Under the pieces are notes generated by a model. It worked only from the letters and a program-made list of their open reading frames with translations. It made no database searches and had not been told where the DNA came from. DNA of 64,000 nucleotides from Antedon bifida. Lineage: Eukaryota > Echinodermata > Crinoidea > Comatulida > Antedonidae. Position 1 is the stretch's first letter; every line of letters starts with the position of its first letter. Shown here piece by piece: positions 45,298-60,300 of this stretch. The stretch covers positions 23,722,417 through 23,786,416 of the forward strand of contig OY727098.1 of the NCBI GenBank assembly GCA_963402885.1, given 5' to 3'. The position numbers and the translations under genes are program-made.

Positions 45298-48200
45298 CTC
45301 CCTACATAGAATAAACATGAAATTTAAAAACATAAAAATACAAAATAAGCAAGGTATAAACATCGTCATTTTCTCACATTATGACTAGTGCAAATAATTT
45401 GTAACTCAATATAATTCAAAGAAATCTGAAAAGATGGCCTAGGCCAAACACCACATAATCACACTAAATAATGCTGTTTAAAGAATAAAATATCTCTAAA
45501 TTGTGCAGTAATGTAAAGGAATAAAAACTGGTCTCACAACTTTTGCCTTTCTTGCCCATCCTATCAGGGTTTGTGTTATTCAATTCGAATCGTAAAGGAT
45601 CCGTGTGGGATGGTGTGCCCTCCGCGGTTATGAAGGTGACGATTAAGGTAATGTAAAAATCCAATAGCGTGTATTTAGGCCGAGCCGTGTTCCTTAATTT
45701 TTCGGTAAAAGGTATGGATGAACGGCCGGGAAAAGAAATAAAACATTTTTTTAATTACTTACATTTCAGCTTCTAACACCTTTTGTGCCAATTATTCACG
45801 TTTGTGTGCCAAGTGTTGGCTTATCGGTTTCAGTCACTTTTAAATAAAGGAAGATGCATATAGGCCTAACAGGAATACAAGCTCATTGTGATTGGTCAAG
45901 GAAATATGGCGCATGGGCATTACTTACATCACAGGGAAATAGTAGTGTACCTTGTTTTCTGTTGTATCAAGCATAAAGGAAATTACCAAATAAAGTCATT
46001 CTCAATTAACTGTTACCTGATGTAATAACGATCCAAAGAAACATTTTGGATTTTCCGAATTTCAGTATATTGAACATCTTTAATTGTCTATAGTAGGTCC
46101 TAGACTGTGTTTTCACTTAACATTAGTAAAAAGATAAATATTTGGCACATAATATGGCGTTTCAAACGATACTTGAGCTCGACAAAAATCGACTGGTGGA
46201 CTAACATAAAACAGACGAATTAAATACAGACTTGGGCAAGTCTATTTTGATGGATGTGCACTTATATATATTGTCATAATTAACGTTTTATTTAGTTCTT
46301 TTTTCGTCAGTCATTTAACCTGTCTTTGTATTTTACTAATGTTTTACTTTTTAATGAAATAAAGATTGAATTGTCATTAATTTGAGGGATTATGTGGCTA
46401 TATTCAACATTTATTCATACATTAAAAAAATATTCGAGGGAATACTTGAAATACTTACTATTTAAAGGAAATATCGGCCTTTAGACCATATGCGCTTATT
46501 TTTTCTTGAGACTACAAAACGCAATACGACTTTGAATTATACTTAGAATATTGGTTCAAATGATGCAAATGGAATAGTGGTTATTGTGGGCGGATGGATG
46601 CACGGGGAAACGGACAGGCTGGGCCTAAAAATATTGTACAATGAAGTATAAGTGAATCCATTTGTTTATTTACAACTAGAATGGTTAGATGATTTGAGAG
46701 TTGAAAATAACAGACACGGTATTTCTGTATCGTCAAAACTAATGTTATTGGTAATTGTCGAATTTATAGGGTTTAATAAGATGTGTGTGACTATTTATAG
46801 ACCACCATAGTACTGTGGTATAATATAGGCCTATTAAAATCTGTTCAAAGGTGGTTCTGAAAATTAAACGAAGCATCTTCGGGCGGTAATTAATTGTGAT
46901 AGCAATTTACTACTAATGTTTTGCTTAAACTTTTCGTTGATATTCTCTAGTGAGGTATTAAGGAAATTATCATAATATTATATATAGTTTCAATTTAAAT
47001 GTTTTTTGATCTAATTTAATAAGATTTTCATTTTCAATCAGGATGTGGTTGTATTTGTTAGGGCATTGACTATCTTGGTGGATGGGAACTTTATCAAATG
47101 TACTTACAACTGAACTTTGTGTTAGTTTCCGTCTAAGTGCAGAATTGGCCTGGTTCAGTGTTCGCATCCGGGATGCGATTTTTTTTTCGTACATAAGTTG
47201 GGGACCCCTTATGTAACGTCACAAAATAAACATGAATAATTTATTAGTTGTACACAATTCACGTGATTGCCTTCGCGTATTCTTCTTCATACACCACCAC
47301 CACCATCTACACTCCTAGGCCTTAGCTAGCTCTCTCTCCCCTGCCTGTTCGTTCAAAAGAAGAACGGTTGCTGTTACACATCTGTTGCGTATATGAACAC
47401 ATGAGATGGAAAGATTAGACCCACGAGAATAAAGAATGTATATCATTTGTGTAATGTTAATTTTTTAATTCTATTCTATGTCTTTCTCTCAACAGGTTGC
47501 ATCAGATTCAGGTATACGCGCGCGCGTACGTAACGCATACAGGAAGTTTTAACATGATATACTAAGTCGATGTACTAAGTTTGAAATAATAATATTTCAT
47601 TTCCTTCTGTTTTCATTTTAAATACAGTAATTATCAAGTAGTCGACCGATGTTTAAATTTTCATAAATTAATTTCAACATAACATTTATATAGCGTTTTT
47701 ACAATGATCAAAGCGCTTTACAATAACCTAAGACTAAGATACAGTATTTGGTATTGTAAAACACTGATGCATAGTTTAAAATAAGTCCAGAGTATTTGAA
47801 AATAACGCCTTAAATTGGCCTTTTGATATTAAGTAGTAGGTTTGTATCTCATTGACATGAGATTAAGTAAGTATAGTAAGTATACCCAATTTGTTCGTTT
47901 CCATTTTACGAGTACCAATTCATGTCATAAATAGTTGTTTTTTAGTATTTCTTTTTTTTAAAACAATATCCTGTGTACTCGAAACACGTGTTGAATGCCT
48001 ATATCATTATCGTCAATATACAGCAGCATGCAGTATTGCATCTGTGACTAGAAACATTCGTCCCACATTTCTGACACATAATGTTGCAGCCTGTTTTGCA
48101 GTTTGGAGACTAAAGTTAATATTTAGGTGTTAACATTGGTTTGTAAGAAGGATATACGTATTCGACCTAAACTCTACATATCAACGTTTGGAAAATCTCT

Positions 48201-49573
48201 ACTGTTAAAAATGCTAAGATATTATCGCTCATGACCAAATGGCAGAATTCAATCGACTTTTTTTGCTTAACCAAATAAGAAGATGGGCAACAGACCAAAA
48301 CATATTATTATGATCATAGGTTTAAAGCATGACATTTTTCGCATACTTAAAGGCGTCTTATAATTATGAAAATTTTCTATATAGAACATAAGCATAGATC
48401 ATGTTTGTTGATTGTCTTAGTACCGTACAGTTGGAATTTCAGAAGTTTGTAGTCCTTTTTTTTAATGTGTGACGCGCTAAGCATATGAATTATCATGACA
48501 TTTACATTTTAAATTTACATATCACATTATTATTGTTATAAACAGAACAAAATCAAACCTCAATGCAAATTTCAGAAACAATAATTGTGTTTAATGTTTA
48601 ATATAGATTTGAATTATTAACAATAAACATGGTTGCCAAAAAGTCTAATTTAATTTAGGTTTTTTTACATCTACAAAAATAATTTTAAATATATAAACAC
48701 GCTTCAATTATTTGCATAATTAAGAATAAGGTTAATGATTGAATACTTCCACTAGCCTATAATTATGTTTAATTTTAAATTAAAATTTAATTAAGTTAAA
48801 CTAAACAAAATGGACTTCCTAAGACACAACTACGAAAGCAAAATAATGCATTTAATATATACGATATGATATTGTTGAATGAAATTGAATAAAAGTGGTG
48901 CATGCCAGTTGCTGCTGCTGCCGCTACCGCTGCCGTCGCCGCCGCCGCCGTTGTCGTCGTCGCCGTCGTCGTCGTCATTATTATTATTATTGTTATAAAC
49001 AAAATCAATTCGCAGTGCAAATTTCAGAAACAATAATTTTATTTAATGTTTAATATAGAATTTAATTATGATCAACAAAAGCATGGTTTTCAAACAGCCT
49101 AATTTAATTTTGTTTTTTAAAATCTACTAAAACAATTTAAAATATATGAATTGCACAATCAGTCTTTATTAAACACGCTTCATTTATTTACATAATAATA
49201 ATGATGACTAGATCCTACCATTATAATGATTTTTAATATTTGGAAAGTTGAACATAAACAAAATACATTTCTCAACACTTACAACTACAAAGATAAGTAG
49301 CACAATTCAAGCATGAATATTACTAAAACATATCACCAGAGTACTATTAGAGTATATAATGTAATTTCATTAAACAGGGTTTGAATACCTTCTAAAGGCA
49401 AATCATTAATTAAGGTACTAAAAAAAAGGGTTCCTACAAACTATGTACGGCAACTTAAGTAAAACAAGAAAAATCTAAAAAATGTTTGTCATTCATTCAT
49501 TCTTTTATTTCAGATATAATCTATGTTAAGATAAAATATGTATGTATAAGATATATATTTGTACGTAGACTGT

Positions 49574-51274
49574 TTAGTAATTTATTATGTTAACACCTTT
49601 ACCATCAGCTACTGCAATTGTTTGCGGTCTGTTGGAAATGACAGCCATACCAAGATGTCCTCTTATTCTACTTCCAATACTATCTATTCGTTTTAAAAAA
49701 ACACTATTTTTATCAAATAATTGTAGTTTATACCAACTGGATATTATTATATTTTCATTCATGTCCATTTCTATACCATGGGGTTTCATAACTTTCCTAT
49801 CTTCATTACCTTTACTTACTAATGTTTTAATAAACATACCATTTGAATCAAGCATTTGTATTCTATTGTTACCATGATCAGTAACCATCAAATTACCTTC
49901 CCTGGTTAAAGTGACATCAACTGGAACATTGAATTGATTTTGTATCTTACCCAGCAGGCTACCATCATCAATATTAAATTTACAAACACAATTAGATACA
50001 CTGTCTACAACAAACAAAACTCGTGTTTCATCGTTTACTGTTAAACCATTCGGGTATGTTAATATTCCTTTACCAAATTGAGCGGACTCTTCAAATTTAT
50101 CATTAAGCATCACAACAATATATCTTTGTACATCACTGTACACAAGGTGACCATTACCCATGGTATGCATGCTATCGGCCTTGGCATTTTGTGCCAGTTT
50201 AATATTGGCAACATATTCACCTAATTTGTTGAATTTCAATAGCTCGTTACAATTGCTTGATACTAGTATACAACTATCTGAGCCTAATGTTACATCCGAT
50301 ACGCTGCCTTTAGTATATTTGTGTGCTGCAATACTATTTACAATGCCCAGTGGTTCCACTTTGATCTTCACAGGTGAACCTTTAAATTGTGCTACTCCAG
50401 CCATGACCTCCATCTTCCAATCACCTTCCTTATCACATCTTCCCTTTATTCTATACTCTCCACTTCCCATGTCTTCTACCTCAGTGACAGCTTTTTCACC
50501 TGATGGAGATATCAGAGTAGCAGCTACTTTACATGTATCACTTTCATTCAGACTTTCTGCTTTCACTACAAACGTTTGTCCCTTTGATACTGTAATGGAT
50601 CTATCATCTTTGTCAACGACGAACCTGCCATCAATACTTATGATTTCACCAAGTCCTTTTTTGAGAACATCATCCAAATGTTCATTTATAATGAACGTTG
50701 GTTTAATGTATTGCACAGGTAAATACCTGGAATTCATTTCCTTCACGTATTGTTTAACTTGTTCTAAATCTGACTTGAAATCATCAAGTGTCTTTGTCTT
50801 TTCTGGTTTGTTCTTTGTTTTAGTAACCGATGCCTTCAGACCTTGCACTTCCATTTGGTGTGATTCTAGCTCCATCACTTGACTTTCAATGGCCTCATTC
50901 TTTTGCTGACGTACATTTTCTAGATCCAACAATACTTTTCTACTTTCTTCTTTCACACTAGAAATAATTATTTCTGTATGCGTTTCAATAACTCCTTTGA
51001 TCGTCTGTACCTCTGATTCAAAGTTTGCTTTGTCATCCATTATAGAATGAAATGTAGCTTCTAATTCTTTCTTGATATCATCAGCTGACAGAATCAATTC
51101 AGTTACTCGTTTATTAATTGCATCTAAAGCATCACTGATTTTTGTAGAATCATGATCTGCTTTGTAACAAGTCATAAAACATTCCTTACATACACTTTTG
51201 TTACAAGTTGCACAAAACCTTTCTACTGTGTTGTCTGGATGGTCTTGACATCTTCCTTGTACTTGACTTGACAT
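49574..51274 (-). CDS. RING-less TRIM-NHL-like protein, tandem copy 2
   Basis: A single exon of 566 aa with the same translation as copy 1: B-box-like site, coiled coil, filamin-like and NHL domains. The acceptor TTTGCAG and the ATG at 51274 are kept. The upstream MITE and SINE head are present at 51435 onward. The absence of protein differences from copy 1 implies very recent duplication or homogenisation. Confidence 0.85.
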   Translation of the reverse strand: MSSQVQGRCQDHPDNTVERFCATCNKSVCKECFMTCYKADHDSTKISDALDAINKRVTELILSADDIKKELEATFHSIMDDKANFESEVQTIKGVIETHTEIIISSVKEESRKVLLDLENVRQQKNEAIESQVMELESHQMEVQGLKASVTKTKNKPEKTKTLDDFKSDLEQVKQYVKEMNSRYLPVQYIKPTFIINEHLDDVLKKGLGEIISIDGRFVVDKDDRSITVSKGQTFVVKAESLNESDTCKVAATLISPSGEKAVTEVEDMGSGEYRIKGRCDKEGDWKMEVMAGVAQFKGSPVKIKVEPLGIVNSIAAHKYTKGSVSDVTLGSDSCILVSSNCNELLKFNKLGEYVANIKLAQNAKADSMHTMGNGHLVYSDVQRYIVVMLNDKFEESAQFGKGILTYPNGLTVNDETRVLFVVDSVSNCVCKFNIDDGSLLGKIQNQFNVPVDVTLTREGNLMVTDHGNNRIQMLDSNGMFIKTLVSKGNEDRKVMKPHGIEMDMNENIIISSWYKLQLFDKNSVFLKRIDSIGSRIRGHLGMAVISNRPQTIAVADGKGVNIINY

Positions 51275-53875
51275 CTGCAAATTTAAACATTCATTTTTAG
51301 TATGGAAATAGTTGTTATTAATTGGTTGTTTTAATTTTAAAATGAATGAAACAAACATTTAGGATCCAAATGACAAATTCTAATTTCCAAACTATTTTCA
51401 CATGGGCTAGGAAAACCCAGTGGAGCTGTAGCCTAAGCTTGGTTCCCACTAGAACGCAACGCAATGACGAAAGACGCAACGCAAGCGAATTGACCAATCA
51501 CAAGGAACGGTTCGAATAATCCATCGCTTGGATTGCGGCTTACGTCTTTGCGTTGCGTTCTAGTGGGAACCAATCTTTAGTGGTTAACATGCTTTCCAAT
51601 CCTAAGGTCCAACGTTCAATCCTGCCTGACCTAGTGCCAGGGTTGTAACTCATGACTCCACTTCCTAAGCTTAAATGAGACTTACTTTATAATAATGGTA
51701 AATTATAAAATAGTTTATCATCCTGTAATTGGCGAGTTACTCGCTGTTGGATGCGTATGAAATTTCAATTCAATTTTCAAACAAGGCCATATACAGGGCT
51801 GCAGATGCGTGCTCAAATTTGAGTTAGTGTTTACCGACCGATGGACCTACTAAAACCGACCGACCGACCGACCAACATAGTTAGTTACAGAGTTTACACA
51901 CACCAGGTAAAGATCGGTGTTCTGTTAGGCGATGTAAAGTTGGTACCTGTTATTAGTGGTGCTAATTTCTTAATAACATTATTTGAATGAACGCCATTTG
52001 CAAACTGATCTTATAGAGTTGTTTTCGCTCAAAGTTTTCAAATAATATTCATTTGTGAATCTCCTACCACATTTTTTAATATTTGTTTACCATTCTCAAT
52101 TAAAATCGTTTGCTGTTATATAGTAGAGGCCTAGCCTTTCACTATTCAAAATATGAAATGAATTACAATTTAACTTACTGTATATTTTAAAAGATATATG
52201 TGTATCTTTTGTATAATAAGTGACACGAAAAAACAATACTTTGACAGGATAAGTCTGTTTTTGTTAGTAACTAACCTTAGTTTTCTTTTACCTCTTGTGC
52301 TGAACAGTCTACTGTTTGCAATTGGGTGCGGCTGCTGGCAATGCTTAGATGCAAGGTAGGCTACAAAAAGTACAAAGTGCAATATTGTGTATAAATATAC
52401 ATGTTGCTAAACAAACTTACAAAACAAACAGAACAAGCATACAATTTTTGCTTAATTGTGTTTCTGCGGACTTTGTTCCAATATCACTGACAGTTATTAA
52501 TTGTTTTTAATGTTCTTTGCAATAGCAACACTTGTTTACATATTAAAGCATTTGCTGATTGGAGAATTATAATTTGCTTTTTTCTCAAGAAAGTTTCCCT
52601 TCATAGGGGTTTCCGAGATGAGGGATTCTTGTACTGTAGAGTTACTCTCGGAGATTAAAGTTAACGTCAATTATGTAGGTCTACTAGAGAAGAGTGAAAT
52701 TTCAATATTCCACGGGACTACATGATTCAAATTCACATGCTTAATATCATTCAATATTCAAAACATAGCTTAAAAAGAACAAGGCCATATACATGGTTGC
52801 ACTCGCGTGCTCAAGTTAGTGTTTACCGACCGACCGACCATCCGACCGACCGACCGTCATAGTGAGCTGTAGAGTCGCGTTGCACGCGACTAAAAATGGG
52901 TAATACTGTACCTGATTCTCGGTAGGGCTACTAATATTCTAGATTGTATGTACCACTGCGGTCAGCCCCTTCAGTAAGCGATTGGAGAATTAGAAAGATG
53001 ATAAATAATCAAAACTTAATAAATGTTTGTTTTCATCAAATATCCGGTAGGTTAGCTTATTATCCGAAATAGAAAAATGGGTTGAGGAACGTTTCTTCCA
53101 TCTGCGATGACGTATTTCAATGGCCTGGGCATGGACACGCTAGCACTGTAAACACCTGTTTTAACTTCTACATTGTTTTTTAATTTCTAACTTTTAACTG
53201 GAAGTTGGGTTTTCTGGGAATTGTATTTCTGTAGGCCGTATTTTATATGTATTGAATTTAAATTTTGAACTATTCGTGGTAATAAGAATTATAATAATGA
53301 ACTACTGTATTCTAATTATACCCAGATATCCTAACATTTCTTTATAAATCCAACGTTTAATAGGAAAATAAAGAAGAAAGATGACCGTTTTCTATGAATT
53401 GGCAAATATTATTTATGCAATGTATTTTCCGATTTGTAATAAATGGATACCATGAATTTCAGCGATTTATTTAAGGTTCAGTTGTTATGTGATCTATTGC
53501 TGTAGAAGCGTCATCATTTCCTTTTTGTATGTATCAATATGGATGTCATACTAAAATAAAGTTCATAAATCCATTTTTATTTTTTAAAATAAACTTACAG
53601 ATAACCCAACAATTATTATTATTACATCAATTTTATTCGTTATTTGCCAGTCTGAGATATCCCTCGCAGACAAAAATTCGTCCACTCAATTTTATTTTAC
53701 ATAAGAAATTATAATCACTACTGTAGCTAAACGTTTGGCCTAATAATATCTAAACATGTTACTATTTTCACCCAAAGTTGTATATTTATATATGTATATT
53801 ATATGTTACTAGTAAACAAAAAACAAATAAATAAATACATTAACATAGAATCAAAAGTGTAACTAAAATCAGATA

Positions 53876-54214
53876 GGTAAATAAATGTAAGCTTTGTTCA
53901 CACTATATACGGTAAATAAATGTAAGCTTTGTTCACACTAGATACGGTAAATAAATGTAAGCTGTATTCACACTAGATACGGTAAATAAATGTAAGCTGT
54001 ATTCACACTAGATACGGTAAATAAATGTAAGCTTAGTTCACACTAGATACGGTAAATAAATGTAAGCTTAGTTCACACTAGATACGGTAAATAAATGTAA
54101 CCTTAGTTCACACTAGATACGGTAAATAAATGTAAGCTTAGTTCACACTAGATACGGTAAATAAATGTAACCTTAGTTCACACTAGATACGGTAAATAAA
54201 TGTAAGCTTAGTTC
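53876..54214. repeat. 35-bp minisatellite, copy 2
   Basis: The same array as 41788-42131, with the first unit shortened by 5 bp (ATACG lost). The order of unit variants is otherwise the same, so unit number has not changed since duplication. Confidence 0.9.
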
Positions 54215-54223
54215 CTACCAGAG

Positions 54224-54613
54224 CCTTGGTTCCCACTTGAGACGCGACGTAACACAACGTATAGTGATTTGACCAACCACAAGCGATGGATTATTCGAAC
54301 AGTCGCTTGTCATTGGTCAAGTCGCTTGCGTTGCGTCTCTAGTGGGAACCAAGCTTTAGACTCAGCGCAAGTACGTAACCGCAACGCGGGTAATTTAGCC
54401 AATCACGACGCGTTAGATAATCTTCATCCACAACGGGTCATGATTGTGTCGCGTTGTGCGTAAGTTATTGTGTTGTGTGTCTTAAGCTTGGTTCCCACTA
54501 TGACGCAACGCAAGCGAATTCACCAATGTCAAACGAAACTTCGAATAATACATTGCCTGCGATTGGTCAAATTACTTAAATTGCGTTGCGTCCTAGTGGG
54601 AATCAAGCTTTAG
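54224..54613. mobile_element. Pair of family 2 MITEs, copy 2
   Basis: Elements at 54224-54358 and 54483-54613 equal those at 42141 and 42400. Confidence 0.78.
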
Positions 54614-56207
54614 TGGAAACCAAGGCTTTAAGTGGGAACCACGCTTCAATATCAGCAGGGAATAAAAATAAAGCTAGATTTACACTAGTTCCGTTTTCGT
54701 TTCTGGGAAATCTATATGGTTTTCCAATAAAAAATTGTCGCAATATTGTTGTTTTAATCTACCAAGCAAAGTGAATTTCCATTTTTATGGACAAATAAAA
54801 TTTCTTGAATCTTGAATCTTTATTTTAAACATACTTTAAACGCGATATAAACCTTGGAGCATGGTTTCATTTTTAAACAATTATAGAATTCTTTATACAT
54901 AAACTCACGGGTTAAATATACATATTTCAAGAGTTTAGTTCATTGTCAAGAACCAGTTTATAGGCCTACAAAGCCTGATTTACTTCAGGATTATCGTTTG
55001 TCCAGTTTCAAAAATACCGAGTATTATGTCCCTGACGAGAATAATGATATTATGGCTAAAAGTTATCGGTAATTACTTGAAAGATTGCTGTTAATGATAG
55101 TGATATTATCTAAAGTTTACGCAAATATTTTCTCGACTGATTCAAAATTCAAGATTCAATTTTATTTGCCAATTTAAAATAGAAACAATATGTGTACATT
55201 TTCAAACATTTAACATTCTAAAATGTATACTGTATTAATAAATTATTACTATATAAACATATTTAAGCATACTTGAGATTAAAACAATCAATATTTAAAA
55301 ACAGACATGAAAAACCACAGGGATACAATATTTTAAAAGCAACATGTAAGAACAATAACAAAAATATTATAAACATTACTTTATACTGGTTCCAATAATT
55401 AGTTAAAATATGCAATTGCTATAAAGGAGGCCTAATCTAATGTTACAACAAACCGGCTAAATCAAGTACCCATTGTGTAATCAAATCATTATCTTCATCA
55501 TCACTATAATCGTCGTCAATATTAGCCCTACGTCATATTATGTTCAAATTATTGGTATAAAAACATCAGTTCAGAACTATTGAACGAACGTCATGCCGCC
55601 ATCAATACATTGTACTTATATAAATCAAGATATGAGATCTTAACAGTATGTATTTGTAGTACAAACAATATAACAATAATAGGCCTATGTCTATAGCACA
55701 TTTTATTTTTATTCTTTTTTTTTTAGTATAAAATAAGTCAGCCAAAAAAACGTTGCATTGCACAAATGTAAAATTAGTATTAAAGTCTATACAAGCAATT
55801 ATACAAAAACATTGAAAAGAGTAGAATTACATTATTTACAATCACATTAAATTGCAGAACATCTAAGAACACATTTTTACATACAAGCAAGTTGGCCCTA
55901 CCCTGGAGAAGATGGCCTACCGCCCCCACCCCGTACTTAAACTACAAGACAGGTTTGACCGAGACATACATACATTGGGCAGTCTGGTTACAGTGGAGAC
56001 ACTCCTTTGGGACACCCCTATTACGGGAACACTTGTTTGGGGGTCTCATATGTCCCTGTAAGGTTATACTGTTACGTACGCTCTGATTGGCCGATTTATG
56101 TTGTTTTATGGGCCATCGAATCGTCACATTTCAACGTTGTTAACGTGTTTTTTTATTACATTCAGATAGCATTGATCGTGCTATTATGTGTATGTGTAAT
56201 ATAAACA

Positions 56208-57380
56208 TTATGTCGTCACATTGGCCCCGACCCTATCCGGCATTGTAATGTGATTGTTTGTTGTAGTTAAACCCGACATTCCAAGTAGTATTGTAGTTAA
56301 AATACCTATAAACAATACTAGAATAAATGATAACAGATCTAATTTTTTAAGTCGCCGCAGAAGTTTAGGACTTGTATTTGTATTGCGGTTCTGTGGATTT
56401 TGCATCAGCAGACGACTAACTCTGTCCTGTTCAGTCTAAAAAAAAGAAATAATTTGATTGAGCACTGAGAGTTGTGACATAAGAACAATTTTATAATTAT
56501 CATATTAAAAATAGTGCAGTAATTATAATTATTAACAACATCTGGCACTCTCTATTTTCATTTACCATTTCCATATCAACTATCAAATAAGTTCCCAAAG
56601 CATCAGTACGTAATGCCAAATAGTCATTCTGGCGAATGTACATGAGGGCGGGCTCATTCACACTCTGAACGTAGTTACCGTATGAAATTAAACTTACAAA
56701 ACTTTAGTCATGCCAAATTAAAATGGTTAGGGGTACGTTAATAAAAGAAGATACGTAGTTTGGAACCACAACTAGGTTTAAATACAACCAATAAACAAAC
56801 CTTTCGTAACCATACTTTTCTTGCCACTACGCAGGCTAAAGCTATTTCTGCAACTATACTCAAACATATTGTAGCAAGAGTAGCTATAATAATCCAGGAA
56901 CCATCAGTAAACCCAGCTTTGAGAAACAACACTAATATGTTGATTGTCTGCTGTAGTCCAACTACTTGTATAATTTCTTGAGACGTATTTTCTAAATTAC
57001 TGATTCCTTCGACCTCTTCAGTCTGCAAAAGAATAGACATTCAATAAATAATTTAGGCCTAATGATGTAGACCCACAAACCAAAACAAAAACAACAAATT
57101 GTTATGTAATGTTTATTAAATAATACTATTTATGTTAATATGTATGTACTATTATACTATTTTCTTATACTAATATTTTTATATTTTGAATACTATATGC
57201 TGGTTCAGTTCTCTGATAGGCCTAAACATAACTAAAATTGTATACACATAATATAAAATATAAATATAATATAGGCCTACTCACAGCTATCGAATCCGAT
57301 TCGTCAGTACTACCACCATTACTACCACCATTACTACTCAAGTTATCATCATCAACGTTTTTGTTAGTACTGTTATGCAT
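56208..57380 (-). CDS. Ninjurin-like protein, tandem copy 3 (NINJ-E3)
   Basis: Exons 57380-57285, 57022-56801 and 56435-56208, with the candidate cassette exon at 56664-56566. The protein is identical to NINJ-E2, including the valine in QVVGLQQ. Splice sites and the MPDRVGANVTT tail are intact. Structure and assignment are as for NINJ-E1. Confidence 0.72.
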
Positions 57381-60300
57381 CTCCCTACATAGAATAAACA
57401 TGAAATTTAAAAACATAAAAATACAAAATAAGCAAGGTATAAACATCGTCATTTTCTCACATTATGACTAGTGCAAATAATTTGTAACTCAATATAATTC
57501 AAAGAAATCTGAAAAGATGGCCTAGGCCAAACACCACATAATCACACTAAATAATGCTGTTTAAAGAATAAAATATCTCTAAATTGTGCAGTAATGTAAA
57601 GGAATAAAAACTGGTCTCACAACTTTTGCCTTTCTTGCCCATCCTATCAGGGTTTGTGTTATTCAATTCGAATCGTAAAGGATCCGTGTGGGATGGTGTG
57701 CCCTCCGCGGTTATGAAGGTGACGATTAAGGTAATGTAAAAATCCAATAGCGTGTATTTAGGCCGAGCCGTGTTCCTTAATTTTTCGGTAAAAGGTATGG
57801 ATGAACGGCCGGGAAAAGAAATAAAACATTTTTTTAATTACTTACATTTCAGCTTCTAACACCTTTTGTGCCAATTATTCACGTTTGTGTGCCAAGTGTT
57901 GGCTTATCGGTTTCAGTCACTTTTAAATAAAGGAAGATGCATATAGGCCTAACAGGAATACAAGCTCATTGTGATTGGTCAAGGAAATATGGCGCATGGG
58001 CATTACTTACATCACAGGGAAATAGTAGTGTACCTTGTTTTCTGTTGTATCAAGCATAAAGGAAATTACCAAATAAAGTCATTCTCAATTAACTGTTACC
58101 TGATGTAATAACGATCCAAAGAAACATTTTGGATTTTCCGAATTTCAGTATATTGAACATCTTTAATTGTCTATAGTAGGTCCTAGACTGTGTTTTCACT
58201 TAACATTAGTAAAAAGATAAATATTTGGCACATAATATGGCGTTTCAAACGATACTTGAGCTCGACAAAAATCGACTGGTGGACTAACATAAAACAGACG
58301 AATTAAATACAGACTTGGGCAAGTCTATTTTGATGGATGTGCACTTATATATATTGTCATAATTAACGTTTTATTTAGTTCTTTTTTCGTCAGTCATTTA
58401 ACCTGTCTTTGTATTTTACTAATGTTTTACTTTTTAATGAAATAAAGATTGAATTGTCATTAATTTGAGGGATTATGTGGCTATATTCAACATTTATTCA
58501 TACATTAAAAAAATATTCGAGGGAATACTTGAAATACTTACTATTTAAAGGAAATATCGGCCTTTAGACCATATGCGCTTATTTTTTCTTGAGACTACAA
58601 AACGCAATACGACTTTGAATTATACTTAGAATATTGGTTCAAATGATGCAAATGGAATAGTGGTTATTGTGGGCGGATGGATGCACGGGGAAACGGACAG
58701 GCTGGGCCTAAAAATATTGTACAATGAAGTATAAGTGAATCCATTTGTTTATTTACAACTAGAATGGTTAGATGATTTGAGAGTTGAAAATAACAGACAC
58801 GGTATTTCTGTATCGTCAAAACTAATGTTATTGGTAATTGTCGAATTTATAGGGTTTAATAAGATGTGTGTGACTATTTATAGACCACCATAGTACTGTG
58901 GTATAATATAGGCCTATTAAAATCTGTTCAAAGGTGGTTCTGAAAATTAAACGAAGCATCTTCGGGCGGTAATTAATTGTGATAGCAATTTACTACTAAT
59001 GTTTTGCTTAAACTTTTCGTTGATATTCTCTAGTGAGGTATTAAGGAAATTATCATAATATTATATATAGTTTCAATTTAAATGTTTTTTGATCTAATTT
59101 AATAAGATTTTCATTTTCAATCAGGATGTGGTTGTATTTGTTAGGGCATTGACTATCTTGGTGGATGGGAACTTTATCAAATGTACTTACAACTGAACTT
59201 TGTGTTAGTTTCCGTCTAAGTGCAGAATTGGCCTGGTTCAGTGTTCGCATCCGGGATGCGATTTTTTTTTCGTACATAAGTTGGGGACCCCTTATGTAAC
59301 GTCACAAAATAAACATGAATAATTTATTAGTTGTACACAATTCACGTGATTGCCTTCGCGTATTCTTCTTCATACACCACCACCACCATCTACACTCCTA
59401 GGCCTTAGCTAGCTCTCTCTCCCCTGCCTGTTCGTTCAAAAGAAGAACGGTTGCTGTTACACATCTGTTGCGTATATGAACACATGAGATGGAAAGATTA
59501 GACCCACGAGAATAAAGAATGTATATCATTTGTGTAATGTTAATTTTTTAATTCTATTCTATGTCTTTCTCTCAACAGGTTGCATCAGATTCAGGTATAC
59601 GCGCGCGCGTACGTAACGCATACAGGAAGTTTTAACATGATATACTAAGTCGATGTACTAAGTTTGAAATAATAATATTTCATTTCCTTCTGTTTTCATT
59701 TTAAATACAGTAATTATCAAGTAGTCGACCGATGTTTAAATTTTCATAAATTAATTTCAACATAACATTTATATAGCGTTTTTACAATGATCAAAGCGCT
59801 TTACAATAACCTAAGACTAAGATACAGTATTTGGTATTGTAAAACACTGATGCATAGTTTAAAATAAGTCCAGAGTATTTGAAAATAACGCCTTAAATTG
59901 GCCTTTTGATATTAAGTAGTAGGTTTGTATCTCATTGACATGAGATTAAGTAAGTATAGTAAGTATACCCAATTTGTTCGTTTCCATTTTACGAGTACCA
60001 ATTCATGTCATAAATAGTTGTTTTTTAGTATTTCTTTTTTTTAAAACAATATCCTGTGTACTCGAAACACGTGTTGAATGCCTATATCATTATCGTCAAT
60101 ATACAGCAGCATGCAGTATTGCATCTGTGACTAGAAACATTCGTCCCACATTTCTGACACATAATGTTGCAGCCTGTTTTGCAGTTTGGAGACTAAAGTT
60201 AATATTTAGGTGTTAACATTGGTTTGTAAGAAGGATATACGTATTCGACCTAAACTCTACATATCAACGTTTGGAAAATCTCTACTGTTAAAAATGCTAA

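Larger units (their letters stand above)
42757..54839. repeat. 12.08-kb tandem unit, copy 2
   Basis: This unit is complete and nearly identical to copy 1. Differences include a 5-bp loss in the first minisatellite unit (53876), CTATGATT to CTCTGATT in the early part, and A for C at 48371. The offset is 12,088 through most of the unit and 12,083 after the minisatellite. Confidence 0.95.
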
